Assembly: GCA_037892935.1 (NCBI GenBank)
Contig: JAYXKI010000016.1
Location: forward strand, 124,001 to 188,000
Origin: Phlebopus portentosus
Taxonomy: Eukaryota > Basidiomycota > Agaricomycetes > Boletales > Boletinellaceae
Length of the DNA: 64,000 bases
Direction: 5' to 3'
The notes under the pieces are model-generated. The model had not been told where the DNA came from and did no database searches. It saw nothing but the letters and a program-made list of their open reading frames with translations. The stretch's first letter is position 1, and every line of letters starts with the position of its first letter. The translations under genes were made by a program, and so were the position numbers. This document shows, one piece after another, positions 12,197 through 22,400 of the stretch.

Positions 12197-12204
12197 GCTA
12201 ATCC

Positions 12205-14546
12205 ATGAGGGTATTGTTATCATTTACCTCGATGATATCCTTATCTTCTCAAATGACCTGGAAGAACATCGGAAGCGGACCAAGCGAGTTTTTGAGATCC
12301 TATGTCAAAATGTCAAAACGGCCTTTTCCTAAAGCCGCAGAAGTGCAAGTTCGAAGTAGATACAGTCAAATACCTCGGACACATCATTGGCAATAGTGAG
12401 GTTCGAATGGATCCCAAGAAAACAGCAGCGGTACAGGACTGGCCGGTTCCAAAGAACATCTACAAACTGCAACAATTTCTGGGACTAGGAAATTGGTTGC
12501 AGTGTTTCATTAAGAATTACAGTTTGGTCGTCAAACCATTGACTACACTGATGGGTAAGGTGGAATGGAAGTGGGGCAAAGAGGAGCAAGCCACGTTCGA
12601 AGAGTTGAAGTGACGTTTGAGCAGTCCTCCTGTATTGACAATACCCAACAATGAGGACCCTTTCTGCATGAAAGCTGATGCATCAGATTTTGCGACTAGT
12701 GGAGTACTCCTCCAGAAACAAGATGGCAAGTGGAAGGTAATCACTTATCGGTCATCGACCTTCTTGGAGGTGGAGTGTAACTATGAGATCTATGACAAGG
12801 AGATGCTCGCTATTGTTCAAGCCCTCAAGGAATGGCAACAATACCTCCAGGGAGCCAACAAACCTTTTGAAGTATGGACGGACCATGCAAACCTAACATA
12901 CTTCCAATCACCACAAAAATTAAATCATCGACAGGCTCATTGGCGACTCAACTTAGCTGAATTCGATTTCACACTAGTCTACAAACCTGGAAGGATGTTG
13001 GGTAAGGCCAATCTGTTATCACAATGGGCAGATTACGACAAGGGCAAGTGTGACAATGAGAATGTGACATTTGTCAAGAAGGAGTGGTTGGTCAGAGGAA
13101 CATTTCAGATGCCCAGAGACATTCTTATCGACAAGGTTAAGGAAGCACAGGGACAGGAAGACAGAGAGGAGCGACCAAAGGTGGTTGAATGGAGAGAAGA
13201 GGCATGGAAGATGGGTAGGCAGCTATATGTGCCCACAAGCGTTAGAGAGATCATCATGAAGGAGCACCATAACTTGACCCTGGCAGGACATCCAGGAGCG
13301 ATGAAGGTGATCCAGTTGATAGCACGAAGGTACTGGTGGCTGAGGATGAGTGCAGATGTACAGGTGTATGTGCAGGGGTGTGATCATTGTCAGCGGACGA
13401 AGGCTCTAAGGACAACAAGGGCAAAGGTTTTGCACCCTAACAAGGTGCTGGAGGCACCATGGCAAATTGTCACAGTCGACCTGATTAGAGAGTTGCCAGA
13501 GTCGAATGGGTTTAATGCAATTTGCATTGTAGTTGATCACTTTAGCAAACAAATCCATGTGATTCCGATGACGACAAAGTTAACAGCTGAAGGCATGGCA
13601 AGGATCTACAGGGATCACATCTTCCGATTACATGGACTATCTCGAAAGATCATTCACAACTGAGGAGTGCAATTTGATGTGAAGATGATGAAAGAGTTAT
13701 ACAAACTCCTTCATATTGAAGGCAACCCATCGACAGCGTATCACCCACAAACTGATGGACAGATGAAAAGAGTTAACTAAGAACTCGAGCAATACCTTTG
13801 GCTGTACGTCAACTATTGGCAGTCAGACTAGGCGGACTGGCTAGCTCTTGCAGAGTTTGCATACAACAACTGTGAACACTTGGCAACAAAGTTATCCCCC
13901 TTCTTTGTCAATACGGGAATACACCCCTTAGACTTTATGGGGATTGAGACAGCATCGTCAAATCTGTCAGCAGAAGAATTTGCCAAGCATGTCAAAGACA
14001 TACATAAACTCGCCCAGAGTAACTTAACCAAAGCGAACGAAGACATGAAGCGCTTCTACAACTGTCATACTGGAAAGTCCATTAGTTACGAGGCAGGGCA
14101 GAAAGTCTTCTTGGACGGACAGAACATCAAGACAATCCAACCAACGAAGAAGATGGATGACAAGTGGTTTAGTCCTTTCAAGGTAGTGGAAAAGGTTGGT
14201 GCAAGTGCATACAGACTCAAGTTATTGAAGACGTGGAAAAAGGTTCATCCAGTCTTCAATGAGATCTTGCTCAAACTGGCCATCCAACTGTCCTTCGAGT
14301 CACAAAAGAAGCCACCTCCACTGCCACCAATGATCATTGACAAACAGAAAGAGTATGAGGTTGAAGAGATACTCAACTCGCATCTACATTGAGGCAGGCT
14401 CCAATTCTTGGTCAAGTGGGTTGGATATGAGGAAGCGACATGGCAGCTGGAGGCTGACGTCAAGGATAATGCGCAGGAATCGATTTAAGAATTCTATCGC
14501 AAATATCCTGGAGCTCTGAGGAAGTTAACGATACCTCGACAAAGTC
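12205..14546 (+). pseudogene. pol 3' part of copy C
   Basis: Frames 12302-12613, 12617-13663 and 13880-14392, plus a shifted piece at 14337-14519, align with young Pol: end of RT, RNase H ([16 protein letters not shown]), zinc-binding HHCC region, integrase core and chromodomain (FLVKWVGYEEATWQ). At 12285-12287 the codon is CGA (Arg), where the young copy and copy B have TGA. Nonsense changes such as the TGA at 13661-13663 and a TAA near 13778 break it. Confidence 0.85.
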
Positions 14547-14631
14547 TGTGAGCGCTGTACAAATTCATGATGTCAGAAGGTCTATGTGGTTAGTTGGGAC
14601 GCCCAACCTTGAGGGGGGGGGGGGGGTGTGA

Positions 14632-15093
14632 TATAAGGACTCGAACATTTTCCTTTTATTTTCTTATGTCATCTTCTATTTTAATTTTCCTTTTTCTTTT
14701 CTTTTATTTTCTTATTAATGATTACTCATCTATTTACCGGAACCTTCTGTCAGTTTCCACAATGCTCACTAATCACTCCACTCCTTTGACATGTGACTTC
14801 TTATTAGAGTAGACCTTTCATGCACTCGAAGTCTATATAAGTAGATAGTTTGACTCTTTCATTTCCTTGTCTTTCTATTCTACTTACCTTCACTTCGACA
14901 TAGGTATCTACTCTTGTATTAATAGTTTATTGTATTCTACTTACCTTCACTTTGACATAGTGTTTGATGGTCTGGACTTAAGCCCTGTCTTAGCTGTCTT
15001 GACCTGAGCAACGTTTTCAAGTTTAACTCGATTATGCTTATTTGTTGTTGTGTAAGCTTACCTCGACTCAGCCTCTGAGCTGTCTGCCTAACA
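14632..15093 (+). repeat. 3' LTR of copy C (462 bp)
   Basis: It follows the G-rich polypurine tract directly. It starts TATAAGG (TG changed to TA) and ends CTAACA, and contains the TATATAAG box and GTCTTTCTATT motif. The next bases TTAAG (15094-15098) should match the target duplication at the unseen 5' end of copy C. Confidence 0.85.
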
Positions 15094-16371
15094 TTAAGGC
15101 CCTCAGGGTGAGCATGGTGCATAACATTCAGATGCATTTTTTGCTAATGCTGCCTTACTCCTAGTACAAGGGAAGCCATCAGGCTGTCACTGTCTGCAGG
15201 GACCTTGATAATATTTGCTCTGCTATCACACACGGATTCATGCAGCTTATGCCTGATCGCTTCATGTGTAACAGACTTCTCGATTGTAATGATCCACTTT
15301 ACTATTTAGTGATATAGTGGAAGTTTACTGACAGTCTTTTTGAAGAGTGGAAGTCATTTTACCAGTCTGAACTGGGTGGCATGAGTCAGATAGATTACGC
15401 CCTCAAGTGTATGCCCCACCCTGCAGATCAGAAATATATAGATTTTATTGGCTATACAATCCTAGACCAGCTCAGACCCATGATAGCTTGTGATGAGGGA
15501 CGTCGTATGCTGCATAAAAGTGGGGAATATATACTTGTGAGACAATTGAAGTTCTTCATGCCAGTATTTATATGGGCCTACATGGAGGCAAAGAAGACTA
15601 TGATCCAAGATAGCAAGTAGGTGTGATACCATGAGGAGCAAGACAACTACTATCAACATTGGTTCGAAGCCCTGCAGAACCCCAAAATGACTTTTGCCCA
15701 GGTGCTCAATCACTTCAAAAATGTGACTGTGCCCAAGGAGCAGAGGGATGAAGGTGGCATTCAAGACAAACTTGTTCTTGGAACGGTGCTACAGTTATGA
15801 CAGAGCTCTTCTTAGTATGTATGGTTAGACAATTTGAAATCTTCATAGGAGAAGCAGTTGGGAGATGGAGGACAAGCACAAAAGTGAAAGGCAGATGATG
15901 ATGGTGATGCATATAGAGGTCCATGACCTTGAATCAACCTCAACATGTTTATCTCAATCCATAGTTATACTGCCGAAGGGCTCAAGAGAGCTCATTTGAT
16001 TTATCTGGATGCAGGCCCACCCTCTCAAAATACTGGTAAGCCCTCCACCCCCTTTCTCATGAGCAGATTCTAACCTCCAGTAATAAACATTCCACCTATC
16101 ACGCTTCTTCAAAAAAGCTGGAGGAAAATTTGGAGGCAAAGAAAGTTACTATCAAGAGACTCGACAAATCCAAGAAAGAATTCAAAATGTACTGAAAGTG
16201 TCTTCATATACTCCTTTCCAACACCAAATTTCATCTTGCAGCAACCGACCCATTGGCATTGAGAAGTGCGTTAAACCATCTAGTACATGCCAGGTGCCCA
16301 TATGATAAGGATTACGAGGAGAGCTTACAAGACATCGTGCAGTTGTTTAAGATGGCTCAGCAGGGCCTCAT
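15094..16371. other. old AT-rich sequence with gene-like fragments
   Basis: Not LTR or pol sequence. The plus strand has an ORF at 15381-15620 (79 aa, containing DYALKCMPHPADQKYIDFIG) and a coding-looking stretch after a stop (FEALQNPKMTFAQVLNHFKN near 15666-15720). I do not recognise a family. CpG is strongly depleted, as in decayed transposons, so this is probably an ancient transposon or pseudogene. The same unit appears to continue at 16777-17170 and from 23791. Confidence 0.4.
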
Positions 16372-16776
16372 TGTAAGGACTTGAACATTTTCCTTTTAAT
16401 TTTTCTTATGTCATCTTCTATTTTAATTTTCTTTTCCTTTTCTTTTATTTTCTTACTAATGATTACTCATTCATTTATCAGAACCTTCCATCATTTTCCA
16501 CAATGCTCACTAATCACTCCACTCCTTTGTCATGTGACTCCCTAATAGAGTAGACCTTTCCTATGAAGTGCTATGTATATAAGTAGCTAGTTGACTTCCT
16601 AATCTCCCATCTTACTATTCTACTTACCATCACGACAACTTAGTGTTTGATAGTCTGGTCTTAAGTCTCATCTTAGCTGTTTTGATCTGAATGACATATT
16701 CAAGATTATCTTATTTACACTTATTTGTTATTATATTGGCCGGTCTCGATTCAGCCTCTGAGCCGTCCGCCTAATA
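16372..16776 (+). repeat. solo LTR (405 bp)
   Basis: A lone LTR of the same family, from TGTAAGGACTTGAAC to CTAATA (CA changed to TA). It is flanked by a perfect 5-bp target duplication CTCAT (16367-16371 and 16777-16781). No internal sequence remains, as expected after LTR-LTR recombination of a full element. Confidence 0.92.
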
Positions 16777-17170
16777 CTCATTGCTGATACTTCGCTGTTG
16801 AAGGGATTCTCTAACTTACTGGAAGATGAAAAAGAAACCCAACATACCGAGGAACTCCAAGAGGCATATATGCTTCTTATAAAGGACAATTACTTAGATA
16901 AGGACAGCATGTCACTGGAGAAAGCAATTGATTTGTTCATCAAAGCAGAGTTGGAGGTTGGAAAAGGAATGACATATATGGATAGTGCTATTCTGTTAAA
17001 ATGGTTGGATTCAGTTAAGCCTGTTCAGATGAATCAGGAGCCAGAAATGATGGGTTCAAAGGCGAAGGTGGCATGAGTTGGGCCAGGGTCCATCCAGCCT
17101 TGCTTTATAGTCAGAGGCTGAAAGTACTATGGACTATGGACTGGACAATTGCTTGCCCTCCATGGGCGGA
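16777..17170 (+). pseudogene. gene-like remnant interrupted by solo LTR and young element
   Basis: The open frame 16798-17076 (92 aa) is hydrophilic and acidic, with LEDEKETQHTEELQEAYMLL and a plausible helix-rich fold. The frame is open upstream to the LTR junction, so the solo LTR probably cut an older ORF. No family is recognised. The sequence resumes after the young element at 23791. Confidence 0.35.
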
Positions 17171-17376
17171 ATTATTGTAAGGACTCGAACATTTTCCTTT
17201 TCTTTTCTTATGTCATCACTCATTTTAATATTCTTTTTCCTTTTCTTTTATTTTTTCTTATGCGCTTATTCATCCAATTGCCGGAACATTCCACAACGTT
17301 CTATCACGCTCACTAATCATCTCATTCCTTGTCATGTGACTTCCTAATAGAGTAGACCTTTCCCGCGCTCAAAGTC

Positions 17377-17384
17377 TATATAAG
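17377..17384 (+). promoter_or_regulatory. TATA box of young LTR
   Basis: TATATAAG stands 34 nt before the predicted transcript start at 17411. The same box at the same spacing is present in all other LTRs of the family in this window. Confidence 0.75.
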
Positions 17385-17410
17385 TAGATAGTTTGACTCT
17401 TTCGTTCCTT

Positions 17411-17421
17411 GTCTTTCTATT
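17411..17421 (+). promoter_or_regulatory. predicted self-primer: 5' end of the element RNA
   Basis: GTCTTTCTATT is the exact reverse complement of the 11 nt just downstream of the LTR (17598-17608). In Tf1-type elements the first nucleotides of the RNA fold back onto the PBS and are cleaved to prime minus-strand synthesis. Position relative to the TATA box fits an RNA start here. The start site itself is inferred. Confidence 0.7.
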
Positions 17422-17597
17422 CTACTTACCTTCACTGCGACATAAGTATCTACTCTTGTATTATTAGTTTGCTGAAATCTACTTACCTTCACTGCGACAT
17501 AGCGTGCGTATAGCCCGGCAACTCGCGTTTAGCCAGTTGTTTGTTGTTTGTGTTGGCCGCCTCGAGATCGACGCCCGTTAGTCTCGCCGCCTAACAT

Positions 17598-17608
17598 AAT
17601 AGAAAGAC
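17598..17608 (+). promoter_or_regulatory. primer-binding site (self-primed)
   Basis: AATAGAAAGAC begins one base after the LTR end. It matches no tRNA 3' end that I can recognise (no TGG start) but pairs over 11 nt with the LTR motif at 17411-17421. The same pairing is conserved in copies A (2924-2934) and B (about 11704-11714). Confidence 0.75.
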
Positions 17609-17922
17609 CTACTCTCAAACCCGTGGTTTAACCACTCGTTTGTCGCTACTCCACGCAGGAGACACATCGACGGTCAACGACCGCGCCCATCCCGGATTTA
17701 TCCGAGCAACCCCTATCTTGCCCGTCAAGGTCCGACTGACTTTGACGTGTCCCGATAGTTCCCGAAAACAATCAATCAATCCTCCAATCGTGGCGCTCCG
17801 AATCACTCTTCTGTGGAACTCGCATCAGACGTTCTCGTGGGTGACTCATAGAGTCCAATCATCATCAAGCATCTCGTTCATCATCTACCTCGGTGCCTTC
17901 CGACTAGTCATCAATTTCAAAG

Positions 17923-19446
17923 ACGAGCCGGTCATCCGAAGTCGGTCCCGTCCGAACACCGTACCGATCCCCGTTCCACCCCCGGCCTATCAAGGTGGAT
18001 CTAACTGACGACCAGCGGGCGGCTCTCCCGACAAACTGTAGGTGGAGCGCGTCACGAGGACATCACATTGTCAAGTCAGGTGATCAAATCTTTACTGCCT
18101 GGTGGGACGAGAACGCGAAGAAGTGGTACTCTGACAGAGAAGGAAAGTCGCTTTATTGGCGAGCAAAGCGAGAGGGAGACATAGACGATCCTGCACCCCC
18201 TACCCCCACGCGATCAACGGCTCCTTTACCAGGGCCATCAACATCGACAGGCCAGACGTCAGCTCCACCTATAGCACCTTCGTTGTCTTTCACTGAACCA
18301 CGAGAACCTGCTCCGCTCGTGCCAACAGACGAAGAAGAGGAGGACGAAGAAGAAGAGCAAGAGATGTCGTTGTCGAAAGAGTCAATAACGGACCTTGCTA
18401 CGGCGATCGCGCTAGCGCTCCAGGCAGCAGGAGAAGGCACAGGCCAAGGATCAAAGTCAAACAAGGTTCATATCGCCAAGCCCCGAGATTTCGATGGTGA
18501 GCACGGATATGTCGACTTCAAACGAGAGCTGCGCCTGTATGTCTATGCATCGGAGTCGGAGTTTAGGACAAGCAAAGCAAAGATCATGTTCGCTCTGTCG
18601 TATATGAAGAGCGGTGCTGCGGCGAGCTGGGCGGAAAGCTACACGAGTGGTGCAATTGACGAACATGGTAGGATAGCATTCAAGGACACTTGGGACGCTT
18701 TCCTAAAGAAGCTCGATACCTCGTTCGATGACCCGGCCCGGTCTCAAAAAGCATTTGAACGACTCGACGCGATGTATCAGGGCGATCTCAATGCAGATGA
18801 ATTCTTCAACAAGTTTGACATTTGCCGAGTGGATGCTGGACTGGCCACGGAGGCTCACGACGAATGGCTGATGAGTCGCCTCAAGAGGGCTCTGAACCCG
18901 AAGGTGGTCGAAGGTATCATGCGTTTACCCAATGAGCCAACGACGTACGAAGAATTCAAGAAGGCGGCGGTCAAGGTTGACAGGGTTGAGCACCAGATCA
19001 GAGATCTGATGGCTGAACGCCGGAGGAAGACGATCAGCTCGACGATGATGAAACCAGCGCCACAACCATTGAAACGTCCGGCACCACCTCAACAAGCAGC
19101 TCGCCCCTTTGCTCCACCCGTCCAAGATCGTCGTGATGCCACTGGAGTAACATATGGAGGCTTAGGCCAGCCGATGGACGTGATGATGAACCAGGCGCGC
19201 CGTACACGCGCTTGCTATAAGTGTGGTCAGGTAGGCCACTACATCCGGGAATGCCCTCGAGGCCGTGAAGCAATACGTGCAATCATTGCGGCCTTCGTTC
19301 CAGCAGACAGAAAGGCGCTCTTCGAGGAACTCGGCCAAGCCAAGGAATCCTCCTTCGAAGAGGTCGACGACGTCGATGTACGAGCGGTACCCGCTGATTT
19401 GGAAGAACTCGTAGAAGGCGAGGGTTTTCCGGAAGACCAGACGTAG
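17923..19446 (+). CDS. gag: Gag polyprotein of young element
   Basis: The frame is open from 17908 to the TAG at 19444-19446. It encodes an N-terminal basic/aromatic segment (WRAKREGD), a Pro/Ser-rich and acidic linker, a capsid-like helical core (YVDFKRELRLYVYASESEFR, YQGDLNADEFFNKFDICRVD) and a CCHC zinc knuckle (CYKCGQVGHYIREC, about 19210-19255). The start is uncertain. At 17923 this copy has ACG where copies A and B have ATG, and the first in-frame ATG is at 18364, which would give 360 aa. The conserved upstream 120 codons argue that the family normally starts at the 17923 position. The last 49 nt overlap the pol frame, and a slippery heptamer lies at 19422. Confidence 0.8.
   Translation, partial: TSRSSEVGPVRTPYRSPFHPRPIKVDLTDDQRAALPTNCRWSASRGHHIVKSGDQIFTAWWDENAKKWYSDREGKSLYWRAKREGDIDDPAPPTPTRSTAPLPGPSTSTGQTSAPPIAPSLSFTEPREPAPLVPTDEEEEDEEEEQEMSLSKESITDLATAIALALQAAGEGTGQGSKSNKVHIAKPRDFDGEHGYVDFKRELRLYVYASESEFRTSKAKIMFALSYMKSGAAASWAESYTSGAIDEHGRIAFKDTWDAFLKKLDTSFDDPARSQKAFERLDAMYQGDLNADEFFNKFDICRVDAGLATEAHDEWLMSRLKRALNPKVVEGIMRLPNEPTTYEEFKKAAVKVDRVEHQIRDLMAERRRKTISSTMMKPAPQPLKRPAPPQQAARPFAPPVQDRRDATGVTYGGLGQPMDVMMNQARRTRACYKCGQVGHYIRECPRGREAIRAIIAAFVPADRKALFEELGQAKESSFEEVDDVDVRAVPADLEELVEGEGFPEDQT
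19422..19428 (+). promoter_or_regulatory. candidate -1 ribosomal frameshift site (gag-pol)
   Basis: In the gag frame the sequence reads GAG-GGT-TTT, giving the heptamer G-GGT-TTT that fits X-XXY-YYZ. It lies in the 49-nt window (19398-19446) where both the gag frame and the -1 pol frame are open, 16 nt before the gag stop. The heptamer is retained in copies A and B. A downstream RNA structure was not computed. Confidence 0.6.
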
Positions 19447-22400
19447 ACGTCGGAACGACTGGTCGATCGCCTAAAGGATTCTTTTCGTCGGACTCGTTAA
19501 AATATAATCGTCCTGTTGTACAATACCAAGATGCGAATATCAGTGACGTTTTCACCCTTCGAAAACTCCTTACCGACGTAATACCTGATGAACCTGAAGC
19601 GGACGACGATGACTTCGACGTCTACACAGATTTGTTGGTTAGAAAAGTGAATGCGCAAGCAGGCAATTCGAACGCGCTTAGTGTGGAAGAGCGGAATCAA
19701 ACCGCTATAAAAAATGAGGTTGAGGCGGAAGCGCCTTACCGCGAGAACGTTGTTGCTCAGGCGAACGATACTGAAGCAGTATGGGATGTGGTTGGCAGAC
19801 GCGCGGCTGAGGTATGGCGCGAGGGCATAGTGAACGCAGATCAATTCATCCGGAGGGCGGGAGGAAAGGAGTTGGACGCTTTCGTTAGCATCGTACATCC
19901 AAAGATAGCGGGCAATGATGAAGTAGATTTGTCAAACCCGCTACTCGAAGAGGAAAACTTCATCGATGCTCATGCGCTAATTGACTCGGGATGCACGGGT
20001 TCATGTATCGATCGATGAGGGCTTTGTCAAACGATACGGTTTCCCCACCCAAAGGTACATTCGGCCTAGACCAGTCTTCAATGCTGACGGAACAAGCAAT
20101 GAGGCGGGATTGATCAAGGAATATGTAGTCGTACGAATGTTCTTTGGGAAACACGAAGAGGAGATACGACTGGCGGTGACATCCTTAGCATCGAGCAACA
20201 TCTTCCTCGGACATGACTGGTTGACAAAGCACAATCCTGAGATCGACTGGAGGTCAGGAACAGTCAAGTTCACGCGTTGCCCTGACGAATGTGAGTCGTC
20301 ACTACCGAGTGAGGAGATAGACGAAGAATTTGTGAGGAATGTGCAGATGAAGGAAGCGGCGAAGTGGCCACCTTATCTGGAAGAATACGCAGACGTCTTT
20401 AGTGAAGAATCGTTTGAACGCCTACCAAACCATCGAACGTGGGACCATGCTATCGACTTGAAGCCAGATTTTAAGCCTAGCGATTGCAAGGTTTACCCAT
20501 TGTCGCCGAAAGAACAAGAGGCAATGAAGGAGTTCATCGAAGAGAACCTAGCATCAGGGCGCATCCGACAGTCGAAATCCCCGATGGCATCTCCGTTCTT
20601 CTTTATTAAGAAGGAAGATGGGAGCCTACGAGCAATCCAAGACTATCGAAAGCTTAACGAAGGAATGGTTAAGAACAAATACCCGTTGCCATTGATAAAT
20701 GAGCTCATCGATAAGGTCAAGGATGCGAAATACATCATGAAGCTCGACGTTCGCTGGGGATATTACAACATTCGGATTCGCGAGGGCGATGAGTGGAAGG
20801 CGGCGTTTAGGACGAATTTAGGCTTATTCGAACCAACGGTCATGTTTTTCGGATTATGCAATGCGCCGGCGACATTCCAAGGTTTCATGAACGATATCTT
20901 TCGAGAAATGATCCATGAGGGTATCGTCATCATTTACCTCGACGACATCCTCATTTTCTCGAACGATTTGGAAGAACATCGCCAACGCACCAAATGAGTC
21001 TTTGAGATCCTGCGTAAAAATGGACTTTTCCTGAAGCCACAGAAATGTGAGTTCGAGGTTGATACAGTTAAATATCTTGGACACATCATCAGTAATGGCG
21101 AGGTTCGAATGGACCCGAAAAAGACAACAGCGGTTCAGGAGTGGCCAATCCCGCGAAACATTCACGAACTGCAACAATTCCTGGGACTAGGGAATTGGTT
21201 GCGACGATTCGTAAAGGACTATAGCTCTGTCGTTAAACCCCTGACGACGCTGACGGGTAAGGTGGAATGGAAGTGGGGAGAGGAGGAACAACGAGCTTTC
21301 AAAGAGTTGAAGGGTCGGTTGAGTAGTCCCCCGGTTCTAGCCATCCCGAACGAGGAGGGTCCTTTCCGGGTCGAAGCAGATGCGTCGGACTTTGCGTCTG
21401 GAGGAGTACTCCTTCAGAAACAAGACGACAAGTGGAAAGTGATAGCCTATCGATCTTCGACCTTCTTAGAGGCTGAACGGAATTACGAGATCTATGACAA
21501 AGAGATGCTCGCAATCGTACAAGCCCTCAAGGAATGGCGACAGTACCTTCAAGGAGCCAAGAAACCCTTTGAAGTGTGGACTGATCACGCGAACCTGACA
21601 TACTTCCGATCTCCTCAGAAGCTGAATCGTCGACAAGCTCGTTGGCGGCTCGATTTAGCCGAGTTTGACTTCATGCTGGTGCACAAGCCAGGGAAGACGC
21701 TAGGCAAGGCAGACATATTGTCGCGACGAGCAGACTACAACAAGGGCGAACGGGATAATGAAGGCGTCACGTTCATTAGAGATGAATGGCTGGTCAGAGG
21801 AACGGTGGAGACGTCAAGGGATGTGCTGATTGAAAAGATTCGAAAGGCACAAGCAGAGGTGAACGAGGAAGAGAGACCGACGAACTTAGTGCTCGTAGAT
21901 GGGTTGTGGAAAAAGGAGGTGACGGTTAAGCTCTCGATGACGAAGACGAAGAAGTTTCAAAACATTTTCATACCGACGAGTGTGAGGGAGGAAGTGATGA
22001 GGGAGTGTCACGACTCGACATTGGCAGGCCACCCAGGAGCGAACAAAACCGTTGCGCTAGCGAACAGGAGTTTCTGGTGGCCTAACATGTACGTCGACGT
22101 CAGAAAATATGTGCGAGGATGCGATCGTTGTCAGCGAACGAAGGCCCTCAGAATGACAAGGGCAAAGGTTTTGCACCCTAACGAGGTACCGGAGGCGCCC
22201 TGGCAAGTTGTCACGGTCGACCTGATCGGAGAGTTGCCGGAGTCAAATGGATTCAATGCGATTTGTGTGGTAGTCGATCGCTTTAGCAAACAAATCCATG
22301 CGATACCAACGACGACAAAATTGACGGCAGAAGGAATGGCCAGAATTTATAGGGACCATGTCTTCCGGTTGCACGGCTTACCTCGAAAGATCATCCACGA

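Larger units (their letters stand above)
12197..15093 (+). mobile_element. Ty3/gypsy copy C, 3' part (oldest host element)
   Basis: Plus-strand remainder of the element into which A and B inserted. It resumes in RT at the GCTAA duplication (12197-12201), runs through RNase H, integrase and chromodomain, then a polypurine tract expanded to 14 G (14613-14626) and a 3' LTR (14632-15093). Its 5' half must lie left of the window beyond copy A. Premature stops and missing CpGs are found throughout. Confidence 0.85.
17176..17596 (+). repeat. 5' LTR of young element (421 bp)
   Basis: It runs TGTAAGGACTCG to GCCGCCTAACA. U3 contains the TATATAAG box (17377-17384). The predicted RNA start, GTCTTTCTATT, is at 17411. 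A 24-bp direct repeat, starting TCTACTTACC and ending GCGACATA, lies at 17421-17444 and 17478-17501 in R/U5. The differences from the 3' LTR fall near 17317, 17404 and 17445; two of the three are CpG versus TpG/CpA. Confidence 0.95.
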
